Assembly: GCA_039621445.1 (NCBI GenBank)
Contig: CP154957.1
Span: 34,254,843 to 34,318,842, forward strand
DNA from: Euglena gracilis
Lineage: Eukaryota > Euglenida > Euglenophyceae > Euglenales
DNA length: 64,000 bases
Direction of reading: 5' to 3'
The notes beneath the pieces are model-generated. The model saw only the letters and a list, made by a program, of their open reading frames with translations, had not been told where the DNA came from and ran no database searches. This document shows positions 12,401-22,756 of this stretch, piece after piece (the first letter of the stretch is position 1; each line of letters begins with the position of its first letter). The position numbers and the translations under genes were made by a program.

Positions 12401-13520
12401 GCCACCCCAAAAAAGTTTGATTTCCCCCCGAACTGTTCAGCCCCCCCCCAAATTCAAAGCCCCCCTGAGGGTCTTGAAATCCTGTCCAAATATAAATCTG
12501 GGGGGGCTTTATATTTGGGGGGGGGGGGTAAATTTGGGATGCTGCATCAGTTAATAAATGACTTCGAGAACCAAGATGAAGCACACCCCAAAAAAATTTT
12601 CAGCAATTTCCAAAAAAAAGCAGCCCAGAACGAAAAAAGGATTATGAATGCCTTCAGTGTAATTATTGAGTCTGACGTGTCAACAACACACTTAAAAAAT
12701 GTTCATATCTTTACAAAAGCTGAAGAGATTGTTTCTTTTTGCAGTTCTTGGTTGGTTTAAAAATTATGAGGTGTGTCATTTGGATGGGGACATGAAAAGG
12801 CTCTGCTTTTCGCCCTTTTATCCTCTATCTTTTTTTTATTTCACCCGTCTCACCTGGAGGTGGTGCAGCCCACACCCCATTATGTTGCCCGTGCCTTGGT
12901 TCCTCTCGTTTGCAGTGTTCCCACTGGCCTCTTCCACGTCGCACGCCTTTGCCCCCTCCGTCCATTTTCCCTTAAGGCCTGATGGCCCCCTCTCCACCAC
13001 TATAGTGTTTTGCCGCCGCTGTACCATACGCTTTTGGCGGACGCTTTGACAGTTTGACCCAACGCTCACGCCCGGAAGATGGACGGCCCGCCGTATAGCC
13101 CGCCCTGTGCTCTCCGCTGTGAGTCGTGTTTGATTCCCCAGCTGTTGCCTGCTTTGCCCTGCTTTGTGGGCTGCTGCCCAGAGATGCAAGGGGCCCACCG
13201 CAGAAGCTTTAATAGATGGGCAACAGGGCTGATGGGGAGGGGGCAAACCATGCGTCGCATTTGTGCAGGTCAGAAGGTTGGTATGCGCCATCGTAACTGA
13301 CATCTAACGAGATGGGGGTGGTGCCCCCCCCTCCAGCGCCGTGTGGCTTGGTATCCCTGGAGTAGATTGATTGGCTAAGAAGCCCCACTGTGCGAATTTT
13401 TTTTCCCAGGTTTGTTGACAGGGTTTCTGAAGTTTCTGAAGTTCTTCGACCGATGTTTTCAACTTAATTGAATAAAAGTCAACGAAAAATGGTTTTTACT
13501 ACATATCCAGACATCAATTT
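9470..13520. other. Unassigned region
   Basis: No gene is recognised. CCAGCCAGC-rich text occupies 10310-10680. A C/G-run pair at 12420-12540 places AAATATAAA between GGGGGGG runs in both orientations. 12780-13300 is open on the minus strand for about 155 codons without a recognisable motif; I do not call it. Confidence 0.35.
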
Positions 13521-13524
13521 GGAT

Positions 13525-13556
13525 GCTCCATATGCTCCATATGCTCCATATGTTTT
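13525..13556 (+). repeat. CTCCATATG tandem repeat
   Basis: Three tandem copies of a 9-bp unit, read as ATGCTCCAT. Confidence 0.85.
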
Positions 13557-13699
13557 TTGATGGAGTCATCTTGACAGGAGAGTCCTAAAAAAAAGGCCAT
13601 TTTGGGGGGAAATGGGCATTTTGATGGCCCGTTTTCCGACACAAAAATCCAAATAATATCCCCCGTGATTGTAACCAGGCAAAGACATACATCTCTGTA

Positions 13700-14910
13700 A
13701 GGTTTTGCAGACCCCCTAGGGGTGGGGCTGCTGCAGCCAGCCCCGATTTTGGGCAAGCCCAGCCTCAGCGGCACCCGGGGGGGGGGGGGCTGGCAGCCCT
13801 GCTGGCCAGCCCCTTTTTGGAGGGTCCAGCCCAGGAGCTTAAAAAAAATTGACTCCACCCCCGGGGGGGTCCAACCAGCCAGCAACCTTTTTCCAGCCCG
13901 GGACCCCCCCTCAACAAGATTTATTTCCAGCCGCCTGAAGAGCAGCTAGACGGTAAACGGATTTTTCGCTTTTGAGGGTACAAAAATGGGCAAAAAAACA
14001 GGTCAAAAATGGGCGAAAATGGGTCAGATTTGGGCTGGCCAGGAAAAATTTGGGGTCAAATTGATTTTTTTTTGCATAGTTCGCAGTTTTGGGGCATTTT
14101 TGCACTTTCATTTTTGGTACCCAGTTCAACCCTGGGTCGGGCCCAGCTCCAGCCTGGGACCCCTGTCAGCCAGCAGCCTGACCCCCCCCCCCCCGGATTT
14201 TATCGACCCCCCCTGGGGGGTCATTCAAAAAACGCCCTGGTCCAGCCGAAAATTTTTGTAAAAAAAAGTGTTCAAAAAATGGGCAAAACCCGTGTTTGGG
14301 GTGTTTGGGGCGTTTTTTGGGGGGGTTGTCAGATGCTGATTTTTTTCATCAACTGTGCTTTGCAGGTCATTTGTGGGCAATTGCCTGATTTCTGCCTAGC
14401 CCGGCCCAGCCAGGTCCAGCCGGGGTCCAGCCCCCCCCCAGGGGTGGGCTAGCCAGCCCAAATTTCTAACCAACCTAATTTTCTAGCCCCAACCGAGCAA
14501 CCCCCTTGGGGTCCTTAAAGAGATGTGTGGTGTCCGAAAAAGCCCTTGGGGCAATTATTCGGGGGGGGGGGTTAAGAACAAAAACAATAACAACAACTCT
14601 GTGTCATAATTTCCTTAATCTCTGTCCAGACTCAAAACACCAAAGAGTTTCATGATGATTGTCTGTGATTTCACATGGATTTTTGGCCTAAGTTGATTTT
14701 TCACACAAATATAGCCCTAAAATATGATTTGGAGCCAAGCAGGGGTCTTAAGTTGGAGGGGACCCTATCCTGGCGGTTGGGGGTGCAGCCAGCCAACAGC
14801 TCCCAGCCGAGCTGCAGACCCCCGGAAACCAGCGGACCTGATCTTGTTTCAGGTCCGCTGAGATAAGATCTAGACCATAATTTCAGCGGACCTTCGTCCA
14901 GCCCAGTGAA
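13700..14910 (+). repeat. CCAGCCAGC-rich low-complexity sequence
   Basis: Repeated CCAGCC/CAGCCAGC words alternate with runs of C or G and a TTAAG junction (for example near 13840 and 14510). The same style appears at 10310-10680 and 55040-55440, suggesting one degenerate repeat family. Confidence 0.5.
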
Positions 14911-16007
14911 GCAGGGCTTGACTGAAAAATCTTTCAGCGTGAAGCACCAAAACTTTTGGAAAAGGGACAAAAATCATTTTTGAGGGTTTTGGTTTTTCAC
15001 CTCAATTGGATTACGTTTTTAGGCAGTTTGGCAGAAAATATGTCAAATTCTATGCTCAATGTAAATCTTAATTTTAGGCCCAACTTTTGCCTAAACAGTG
15101 ACCTTATTTCTAAACCTATCCCTAAACCTAACCCAATCATAAGAAATGGGAATGAAGGCACAAAAAGAAATATCCGAGTCAGCCACAGAAGTGGATTCCC
15201 GCCTCCACGTTTCACCACTGGACCTTCAACCGTGTGTATTTCCATGCGTGATGTTTGGCAGGCAGCCCCACACCAGGGGGGATTTCGACATGGTTCAGAA
15301 AACGTCTGCACTCTCGTTTTGGCAAGGGAAAGGGACCGCCTGGCCTCTTCCTGTCACATGCCCCTGCAGTGCGGCCCCGGACCATATGGAGTGGGTGGCG
15401 GCGCAAGGCGGGCGAGGGCAAAGAGGCCGGTGGGGGCCGTCCGCGATGTGGGTTGCCTGCGTCGTGGTCCTCGCGTTCCTCCTGGGCTACGGGGCCACGG
15501 AGGTGGCGGTCGCCGCCTTTGCAGGTCGTTTCCCCCTCCTCCCCTCCCCCTCTCATCCCTCCCATTTATATTTACAACTTTTGGGAAAGTTGTTGTTGTT
15601 GCCGACCCCAGAGGGGCAGAAGTAACTCTGGAGATTGCATTTGATGCTAATGTCGGAGCATGCCCCCGCTGCGATGACATCCATCCTCCAGCCCATTGAG
15701 AAGGACCGGGGCTCATTTGGTTTGCATATATCTTTCTTCTTTTTTACCGTTCGCAGCCTTCGTGTGTTTGCGATACCCGCTGCACACCCACGTGTGGCTC
15801 TCTTGCAACGGTGGAGTGAACCGCAGCAGAACCGGAGGGAGGGACGCCCCACACAGATGATGCCCCTTGTGTGGCAGTTAACGGGGCGGTGGCGTGGTCG
15901 AATGTCCGACGCAAAAAAAGTATATGGTGACAATCTAGACGGTCCGAACACCCCCTGTTCATTGGGCAAGGGTGTTCATTGGGCTTGGGGGGGGGGGGAG
16001 GTAACCA
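14911..16007. other. Unassigned sequence upstream of a pogo relic
   Basis: Long frames cover 15146-15700 and 15635-16120 on the plus strand, without recognised domains. Because pogo-like 3' coding sequence begins at 16008, some of this could be the decayed body of that gene, but I could not align it to the better copy at 51.5 kb. Confidence 0.3.
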
Positions 16008-16230
16008 GCTGGATGCGGAGCTTGCTGCTGTGCTCCACACACAGATTAACAATTTGCGCCCTCGTCGCAGGTGACCGCAACACAAAGCGGGTCTTCATTG
16101 AGCCTTTGTTTCCCGTGTAGCTTGGATCGTCCAGAGATTTTTTGGGGGGGAAATAATCAGACGGGTCCCAGTTTTCCATTTCCGGGCCAAAAAGTGGGGG
16201 GGGGAATAATCGACCGGGAAAAGCACCAGA
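16008..16230 (+). pseudogene. 3' relic of a pogo-like element
   Basis: Codons at 16008-16073 read LDAELAAVLHTQINNLRP and match the C-terminus of the pogo gene at 52.5 kb (LDAQLAAELFAQLNNLRP), including the adjacent basic end and stop. The following 16144-16225 matches that element's 3' end: poly-G, AATAATCAGACGG, TTTTCCATTTCC, poly-G, AATAATCGACCGG. The outer inverted repeat is lost. This is a truncated, diverged second copy; no catalytic part is visible. Confidence 0.7.
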
Positions 16231-16558
16231 AGGGTATAATATGCCTCCGGTCTGGGTGATGGTCCCCACTGCCCCCGCTTGTGGGCCAGCCCAAGAAAAA
16301 AAATCCCGGCAGGGGGGGGCATGGTAGATTTCACATTTCTGAAGCCATGTTGTCCATCGATCGAAAGCTCTTGGGGGTGGTTCGGGTCACGGGGGGGGGG
16401 GGGTCACAGGGGGTCACGGGGGGAACACCACATTTTCGGTGACCGAATTAGGAATCACCAAACCCGAATTTTTTTTAAAAAAACTCCATAAATTAGGTAT
16501 CCTCCCACCTAAAATTAGGATTTTGACACCAAATTAGGAGTCACCAACGGCACTTGGC

Positions 16559-16750
16559 GGTAGACTGGGGGGGGAGTAGTGGGTAGTCGGCCGACAAGTC
16601 GGCCGACTACCCAACTGGTCGGCCGACTAGGCCTGGTCGGTAGGTAGTCGGCGGGGGGTGGGGGGGGGGTAGTGGGTAGTCGGCCGACTGGTCGGCGAAA
16701 CACCCACTCTAATGTACTAACGGGTCAAAACCGCCGACTTTTTATATATC
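16559..16750 (+). mobile_element. D-element left end only (D4)
   Basis: It begins CGGTAGACTGGGGGG, then carries GTCGGCCGAC palindromes and runs to the CTAATGTACTAACGGGTC block and CCGCCGACTTTT, exactly like the left end of D1. The rest is missing; C/G-run sequence follows. Confidence 0.75.
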
Positions 16751-16930
16751 CTCACCCCCCCCTATTTGCCCCCCCCCCTAATTGGCTAATTGGTGGTTAG
16801 GGGGGGGTCAGGCTTATTGGTCATTGGCCGGGGTAACCCCCCCTAATTGTCCCCCCCCCCCCCGCCTAATTGGCTAATTGGGGGTCCGAAGGAGCCCGGC
16901 CATTAGCCAAATAGGGGGGGGGGGTGAGGG
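16751..16930. repeat. TAATTGG / poly-C low-complexity stretch
   Basis: Runs of C alternate with CTAATTGGCTAATTGG. The same text, including GAAGGAGCCCGGCCATTAGC, is found at 54035-54350, so the two are copies of one family. Confidence 0.75.
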
Positions 16931-16950
16931 TGTAAATCAACAAACATTAT

Positions 16951-17015
16951 CGATTTCAGCAGGTGCGCCGGGCCATGCGAGCGAAGCGAGCGGCCCGGCG
17001 CCCCTGCTGAAATCG
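16951..17015. repeat. Long perfect-stem hairpin
   Basis: 24-bp arms starting CGATTTCAGCAGG pair with one mismatch around a 17-bp loop that itself contains GAGCGAAGCGAG. Confidence 0.85.
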
Positions 17016-17028
17016 TTAGTGTCTGTTA

Positions 17029-18001
17029 CAGTTAACGGCTGAAATGTTGGCCACCATACCTGAGAATCGTGGCCACAGGGCTTAAAATGAGGGCCACAGA
17101 ACCTAAAATTCAGGCCAGAGAACCTAAAAATAGTGTCCACTGAACCTAAAAATAGTGTCCACCGGACCTAAAAATAGTGGCCACTGGACCTAAATCTGGG
17201 ACATTCCTGAAATTGTGGGGTTGACGTGCTGCCACACATGAAGACGTCCCAAATGAATTCCTGTTGGTGAAAAATGTTATCCGTGTGCAACGAAGCAGAC
17301 ATTGTGGAACAAAGCCCCCCTCAAAAAATTCCTGTTTATCTGTGCAAGGTGGAAACAATTTCCCAGTATCATCCTGGAAACCAGGAGACAATTGCATCGT
17401 ACAAGCTTCTTTGAATTCAAAAAAAAGCAGCCATGTTTCACGAGACTCCACATTTGGACAGGAAATCCCCCAAGCAACAATTATCAATGCAAAAAATTAT
17501 GTTGTGCACTCAAAAAAAAAGAAAAGCTCAATGAGTAATCTCCCCTGTCCATTTCCCATCTGCTTTTGACATGAAGTCCTTTTTTACAATTTTGCCCAGT
17601 TAAAAGAAAAAAAATGCGCACATGTCCACGCAATGTGAAATGCAACTGGTGCTTGTGCATGAAGAGAACACAGGGCAATGGCACATGACATTGTTTTGTA
17701 TTGTTCTCAAGATGCTGAGAAAAAGGGAGGCATTAGTGACCAGTAACATTACCAATTGTGATGTTTGGAATTTCATCAAATGCAGGGGGGTGGAGAGGAA
17801 ACGTCATTTTTTTTGAAAAAAATGACGTTCAGAAAAGGTGGCTAATATTTTTAGGTGCAGTGGCTATCTATTGTAGTTTCGTGGCCGTAATTTTGGGTTT
17901 AGTGGCCATCATTTTAAGGGAGATGGCAAACATTTTTGCTACAGGTGGCCATCATTTTGAGGTATGTGGCCGAATGTTTCACGTGTTAGCTGTAATTTAC
18001 T
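17029..18001. mobile_element. Putative TIR element U with subterminal repeats
   Basis: The left end (TTACAGTTAACG...GGCCACCATACCTGAG) and the right end are diverged inverted copies. Inside each lies an array of GTGGCCA-plus-ACCTAAAAATA units, in opposite orientation at 17045-17215 and 17838-17995. The interior is AT-rich with no recognisable gene. Target duplication not resolved. Probably a non-autonomous DNA transposon. Confidence 0.55.
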
Positions 18002-18107
18002 AAAGCCTATTTTGTCTGGGCCCGCACGCCTGTCTTGAAAATTCATTCGACCGATGCACCTGGCTTGAGTTTTGGCCGTTTTCGTCATTTTTTCAAGAAA
18101 ACGTACA

Positions 18108-18190
18108 CCGTCTTGGAAATCATTTTACACTAACGGATCCCTGTCTTGGAAATCGTTTTACACCAACGGATCCCTGTCTTGGAAGTCGTT
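18108..18190 (+). repeat. 41-bp direct repeat flanking a Crypton-like gene
   Basis: Two tandem copies of CTGTCTTGGAAATCGTTTTA with ACGGATCC. The same sequence reappears at 19548-19590 immediately after the gene fragment, so the gene lies between direct repeats. Confidence 0.8.
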
Positions 18191-18784
18191 TGCTCCTTGA
18201 TGATGGTGATATGTTCTTCTTGTCCTCAGTTTTTGTTCTTAATGGCTAAACGGGCGAACCTTGTGACGTTGGCCGGACTGAAACCTCCGCCCCCCCCCCC
18301 CCCGAGGAATTTGTTGCTGCGATCCGCAGCAACAAATCTAAGGGCGGTAAGCAGGAGGCAGATGACCCGGTGAACGGCCCCTTGTTTGCTAAGAAAGAAA
18401 CTAAGAGACTTTCCGGAGCACAAGGCGTCCAACGATCCGGCATCCTACATTTTCTGACTTTTGTCGATTTTTGTGAGATAACGGGTTTAAATATGACTCG
18501 TTGGACGAATATTTGCGAGGTTGGGCTCGTCGCACCATTTTTCCGGTGTATTTGTTTGATGATGAGGCTGACGTGGAAAATTGCAAACAACAGCGGGCCA
18601 CGCAGAACTTCTCACTAAAAGAACTTTCTGCAGACTCCTGGCGAAGTTATGTGAACGGCATGATGAGGGCGTACAATGCAACGGCCCCGAAAATTGCCTT
18701 GGCTGCCTTCGTGGATTGTCAATTTCCGTTGCTGAAGGAATTTGCTGCCCCGGTGCTCAAACGTGAAAGAGGGGTGCGTGCCAT

Positions 18785-19012
18785 GGGGGGTCGGCACGCC
18801 GTGGCGAGGTTTCCGGCTAGGGGGGGGGGGGTTGGCGTGGCGAGGGGGTCCCGGATGGGGGGGGGGAGGGGTGCGCGGGGGTTTGCCAAGAAAATTTTCT
18901 TTGGCTGGCCTGACATGGCGTGGCGAGGGGGTCTGAAAAGGGGGGGGAGGGGGGTAAAATGGCGTGGCGAGGGGGTCGGTGAGGGGGGGGGGGAGGGGTG
19001 TGCCGACCCCCC
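18785..19012 (+). mobile_element. MITE J, copy 1, inside the Crypton-like gene
   Basis: A 228-bp element with termini GGGGGGTCGGCACGCC and GTGTGCCGACCCCCC, flanked by a CAT duplication at 18782-18784 and 19013-19015. The interior holds repeated GGCGTGGCGAGGGGGTC words. Element plus duplication is 231 bp (77 codons) and contains no stop in the host frame. An inverted second copy with its own 3-bp duplication lies at 52914-53138. A 3-bp duplication fits Harbinger- or CACTA-type mobilisation. Confidence 0.85.
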
Positions 19013-19547
19013 CATGGAAGCTGCTCAACGAACGACACCTGGGATTTTGACAGAGGAGGAACTTCTCTCCCTCCGAACACGTTTTGACGCAAACAACGTT
19101 CTGCAGATGCGGCGGTGGAATTTGCTGATTTTTGGATTCAGGACGGGTTTGCATATGCCGAGGTTTTGAATCGGCTGACCACAAAATCCCTGTTGTTGAG
19201 CCAAGTTGATGGGCAAAAAACTCTGCCGTTTGTCGTGGGCTCTATGAAAAACATGCCCGCCGACATGGCCCACGATGCCCACTTGTTCCGCCAAATTATT
19301 GCCCCCTCCCCAGACCCCTCCGTTTACGTCATTGCGGCGTTTGAAAGGCGGTGCGAGCTTTTGCTGGGAACCGCCAGTTCCGCCTCAGGCGAGAACGATT
19401 TTTTGTTCCGCGCTGTGACTCTGTTTTCAAAGGCGCTTGGCAGCGGGCCAATTGGCGACGGGGCTTTTTGGGGAGTGGCCGACTGGGTCTCCAAATGTTT
19501 GCAACGCAAGGTCAACGCAAGGACCTTTTTTGTTTGTGAAAGCGATC

Positions 19548-19590
19548 GCCTGTCTTGGAAATCGTTTTACACTAACGGATCCCTGTCTTG
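19548..19590 (+). repeat. Right copy of the 41-bp direct repeat
   Basis: Same sequence as at 18108-18190, one C to T change. Element D1 starts 10 bp further on. Confidence 0.8.
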
Positions 19591-19599
19591 AGTGCCAAA

Positions 19600-20604
19600 C
19601 GGTAGACTGGGGGGGGGGGTAGTGGGTAGCCGGCCGACTACCCAATTGGCCGGCCGACTAGTCGGCCGACTAATTGGTCGGCCGACTAGTCGGCGGACCA
19701 ATTGGGTAGTCGGCCGACTACCCACTCTAATGTACTAACGGGTCAAAACCGCCGACTTTTAAGCCCCCCCCCTGGGAAAATTTTTTTGTCTAAATCACCT
19801 CAACACCAGTCAAAACCCACCCAAATGGCTCCAGAACCCCCCAATCGGGGGTGAATATGCAAAAAATTGGGGGAAAATGTCCATTTTGGGCCACTTTTGA
19901 CAAAAGAACACCTCTCCCCATTGGATTTTGAATATAAATCAAAATTTGCACAAAAAAAGGACTTAGCCCTCCAAGTCTATTGCCAACATAGAAGGGATTT
20001 TGTTATTTGAGGGGGGGGGGGGGGGGGGGGGGGGGGCCGCCCCCCCCCCCGCCTATGCCAAAATGAGCCACAAAAACGACTTAGCCCCCGAGTATGTTGC
20101 CAACACAGAAGGGATTTTGTTATTTGAGGCTCGGATGGGGGTGGAGGGGGGAGTTTTCTGCCTCTCGTGATGCAGAATGCTTGCATTTCTAAAGGATTTT
20201 CATATAATCCCTGTTTCATCATTGGTTTTTTACCCCTCCGGACCCCCATCAAGGGCCCACTGACCCCCCACTGACCAAAGATTTCCATCTGGGGGTGTAT
20301 ATTTAGGTGTAAGACACTTATTTGGACCCATCCGGACCATTTCCGGGTGATTTGGGCCCGCCACAGACCATTTTTATGACCGCCGACTAGCCACCGACTA
20401 GTTTACATTGGATTTTCTTCATGGGGGGGGCTTAAAAGTCGGCGGTTTGGACCCGTTAGTACATTAGAGTGGGTGGTCGGCCGACTAATCCGCCGACTAC
20501 CCACTACCCCCCCCCCTGTCTCGCCGACTAGCTACCGACCAGGCCTCGTCGGCCGACCAATTGGGTAGTCGGCCGACTACCCACTACCCCCCCCCAGTCT
20601 ACCG
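19600..20604 (+). mobile_element. D element, copy D1
   Basis: Bounded by CGGTAGACTGGGGG and its complement. Each end carries several GTCGGCCGAC palindromes, then a TAATGTACTAACGGGTC block and CCGCCGACTTTTAAG before C runs. Inside are the shared block GGCTCCAGAACCCCCCAATC (near 19830), one or two units containing AAGGGATTTTGTTATTTGAG, and the block with ATGCAGAATGCTTGCATTTC (near 20170). No open frame looks protein-like. Non-autonomous; target duplication not clear. Confidence 0.8.
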
Positions 20605-20623
20605 CCTTGCGCCCCTGTCTTGG

Positions 20624-20895
20624 GGAGGTGTTCATGTAACCGCGATGTAATCGCGATATGACCGCGATGCAACCGCGACCTGAACAAGGCGTGGCACGAA
20701 GTCTCAAAGCGGCTCCCATATTGGGCACCTCACTCTGGTGACACACCGAGTGCGGCACAGAAAGAGTCCAAACTGCGGGTCAACCGCTGACAGAGGAACT
20801 GCGGGCCCTCGTGGTCTGAGTCCCACTCATCAACAACTGCCCCCTCGTGTTGCATACTGGACAGTGGGCGTGGGCGGGCACAGGGGGGCTCTAGG
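20624..20895 (-). pseudogene. Harbinger transposase fragment, left piece
   Basis: It begins with the Harbinger terminal sequence GGAGGTGTTCATGTAACC and degenerate copies of the TAACCGCGATG subterminal repeat, then encodes on the minus strand the transposase C-terminus (EGAVVDEWDSDHEGPQF, then RLTRSL and CAALGVSPE), nearly identical to 41153-41300. Element D2 interrupts it; the continuation is at 22082-22185. The catalytic part is missing. Confidence 0.85.
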
Positions 20896-22081
20896 CGGTA
20901 GACTGGGGGGGGGGGGTAGTGGGTGGTCGGCCGACCACCCAACTGGTCGGCAGCTAGTTGGCGAGACGGGGGGGGGGGGTAGTGGGTGGTCGGCGGATTA
21001 GTCGGCCGACCACCCACTCTAATGTAGTTACGGGCCAGTCTCGCCGACTTTTAAGCCCCCCCCCATGAAGAAAATTGTATGCAAACTAGTCGGTGGCTAG
21101 TCGGTGGTCATAAAAATGGTCTGTGGCGGGCCCAAATCACCCGGAAATGGTCCGGATGGGTCCAAATAAGTGCCTTACACCAACATAAACACCCTCAGAT
21201 GGAAATCTTTGGTCGATGGGGGTCGGTGGGCCCTTGATGGGGGTCCGGAGGGATAAAAAACCAATGATGAAACAGAGATTACATGAAAATCCTTTAGAAA
21301 TGCAAGCATTCTGCATCACGACAGGCTGAAAACTCCCCCCTCCACCCCCATCCGAGCCTCAGATAACAAAATCCCTTCTGTATTGGCAACATACTCGGGG
21401 GCTAAGTCGTTTTGTGGCTCACTTTGGCATAGGCGGGGGGGGGGGCTCCGCCCCCCGCACCCCCCCCCTCAAATAACAAAATCCCTTCTATGTTGGCAAT
21501 ATACTTGGAGGGCTAAATCCTTTTTGTGCAAATATTGACTTATATTGACTTATATACCATGCCCCCCCCATATTGTACCCCCCCATAATGTACCCCCCCA
21601 ATTTCCTTATGAAGAAAATTAAAAGACCATGACCATGACCTTGGCCCCCCCATATTGTACCCCCCCCATAATGTACCTCCCCCCCCAGAAAATGGCTCCC
21701 ATGGGGGTACAATATGGGGGGGGCATGGTACAACGGGGAGAGGTGTTCTTTTGCCAAAAGTGGCCCAAAATGGACATTTTGCCCCCAATTTTTTGCATAT
21801 TCACCCCCGATTGGGGGGTTCTGGAGCCATTTGGGTGGGTTTTGACTGGTGTTGAGGTGATTTGGACAAAAAATTTTTCTCGGGGGGGGCTTAAAAGTCG
21901 GCGAGACTGGCCCGTAACTACATTAGAGTGGGTGGTCGGCCGACTAATCTGCCGACCACCCACTACCTCCCCCCCCCCCCGTCTCGCCGACTAGCTGCCG
22001 ACCAGGCCTAGTCGGCCGACCAGTTGGGTGGTCGGCCGACTAGTCGGCCGACCACCCACTACCCCCCCCCCCAGTCTACCG
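20896..22081 (-). mobile_element. D element, copy D2, inserted in a Harbinger remnant
   Basis: 1186 bp with CGGTAGACTGG at the left and CCAGTCTACCG at the right, and GTCGGCCGAC palindrome arrays at both ends. The inner order is reversed relative to D1: ATGCAAGCATTCTGCAT block at 21300, unit with ATAACAAAATCCCTTCT, GATTGGGGGGTTCTGGAGCC block at 21810. Extra CCCCCATATTGTACCCCCC words occupy 21560-21730. Flanks are the two halves of a Harbinger fragment, so insertion followed the arrival of that copy. Confidence 0.85.
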
Positions 22082-22185
22082 TCTGGCACTGGCACAGGGG
22101 CAGTTGTTGATGAGAAATTCGACTGAGGGAAATGTGATAGGGTACAAAAGGCTCATAACGCAAGCGGCGGTGGATGTGGAAACTC
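22082..22185 (-). pseudogene. Harbinger transposase fragment, right piece
   Basis: Matches 41320-41400 of the intact Harbinger element (GAGGGAAATGTGA and AAAGGCTCATAACGCAAGCG). It is the other side of the D2 insertion and ends where a foldback repeat begins. Confidence 0.8.
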
Positions 22186-22198
22186 TATGTCAAGAAAG

Positions 22199-22362
22199 AC
22201 CCCCCCTACACAGTCTTTGTCCTGAGACGGGTGGAGGGGTACACAGTCTTTGTCCGAACCCCTCCACCTGTGTACCCCTCCACCTGTGTAGGGGGGTTCT
22301 TTATATAAGTCGGTGTACTACCCTACACCCAGTCTTGGACAAAGACTGTGTACCCCTAATGA
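22199..22362. repeat. Foldback repeat (GTACACAGTCTTTGTCC)
   Basis: GTACACAGTCTTTGTCC occurs twice near the left and once inverted (GGACAAAGACTGTGTACC) at the right, with an internal GGTGGAGGGGTACAC / GTACCCCTCCACC pair. The whole can fold back on itself; probably a small MITE. Confidence 0.7.
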
Positions 22363-22383
22363 GGAACATTGCCTCTGTGTCAC

Positions 22384-22756
22384 GCTTTCCCCCACAGCAT
22401 CATGTTGCCCGCGCAACTCGTGAACGTCGCCGAGGAGGGCTTGGGACCCCTTCCCAACCCCACAGATTTTCTAGCAAGCTTGAAGGAAGCTGTGGAATCC
22501 CCAATTGCACATGGTTCTGCGGACACGTTGCTTTTTGGTGACCATTTTTCTCAAACTGTGCCCCAGCCTGAAAGTAGCGCCAGAAACCAAAAAGTTGCAT
22601 ATACGGCCCTGATCAATTTTCAGAAAATTAGTGAGGTGAAGGGCTTCAAAATTGACGATTTGGACGAGTACCTCTGCGCCTTTGCGAAGCATGTGCTTAC
22701 AGTCCACGCTCTGTTTGACACAGACGCAGAGAAAATTTCCTACGCCGCGCAATCAA
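22384..22756 (+). pseudogene. Crypton-like recombinase fragment, copy 2
   Basis: After an intron-like acceptor (CTTTCCCCCACAG) an open frame starts at the ATG near 22402 and reads AQLVNVAEEGLGPLP, LLFGDHFSQ, ALINFQKISEVKGFK, DDLDEYLCAFAKH and LFDTDAEKISYAA. It aligns along its length with copy 1 (same LDEYL and LFDD positions) and copy 3. It stops abruptly where an unrelated repeat begins, so only the N-terminal region remains. Function as an integrase N-terminal domain is inferred from copy 1. Confidence 0.55.

Larger units (their letters stand above)
18242..19590 (+). pseudogene. Crypton-like tyrosine recombinase, broken copy 1
   Basis: The coding trace starts at ATG 18242, after a likely intron acceptor (TCCTCAG). 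It changes frame at a poly-C run near 18300, again near 18480 and again near 19130, so it is a pseudogene. In order it shows an LVTLAGL segment, a FVDFCEI and LDEYLRGW helix region, SWRSYVNGMMRAYN, QFPLLKEFAAPVLKRERG, then LTEEELLSLRT and an FGFRTG motif, then PDPSVYVIAAFE and DFLFRAV. This order resembles the N-terminal SAM-like domain and first catalytic-arginine region of Crypton/DUF3504 tyrosine recombinases; the family name is inference. The later histidine, arginine and tyrosine region is absent, cut off before element D1. Two related copies lie at 22.4 and 31.0 kb. A MITE sits inside it at 18785-19012. Confidence 0.55.

Noticed and set aside
12836-13303. 155-codon minus-strand frame as a gene
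   Set aside because: No motif, no homologous copy in the window and no splice support.
19590-20615. Target-site duplication for D elements
   Set aside because: Flanks of D1, D2, D3 and D4 were compared and no consistent direct repeat was found.
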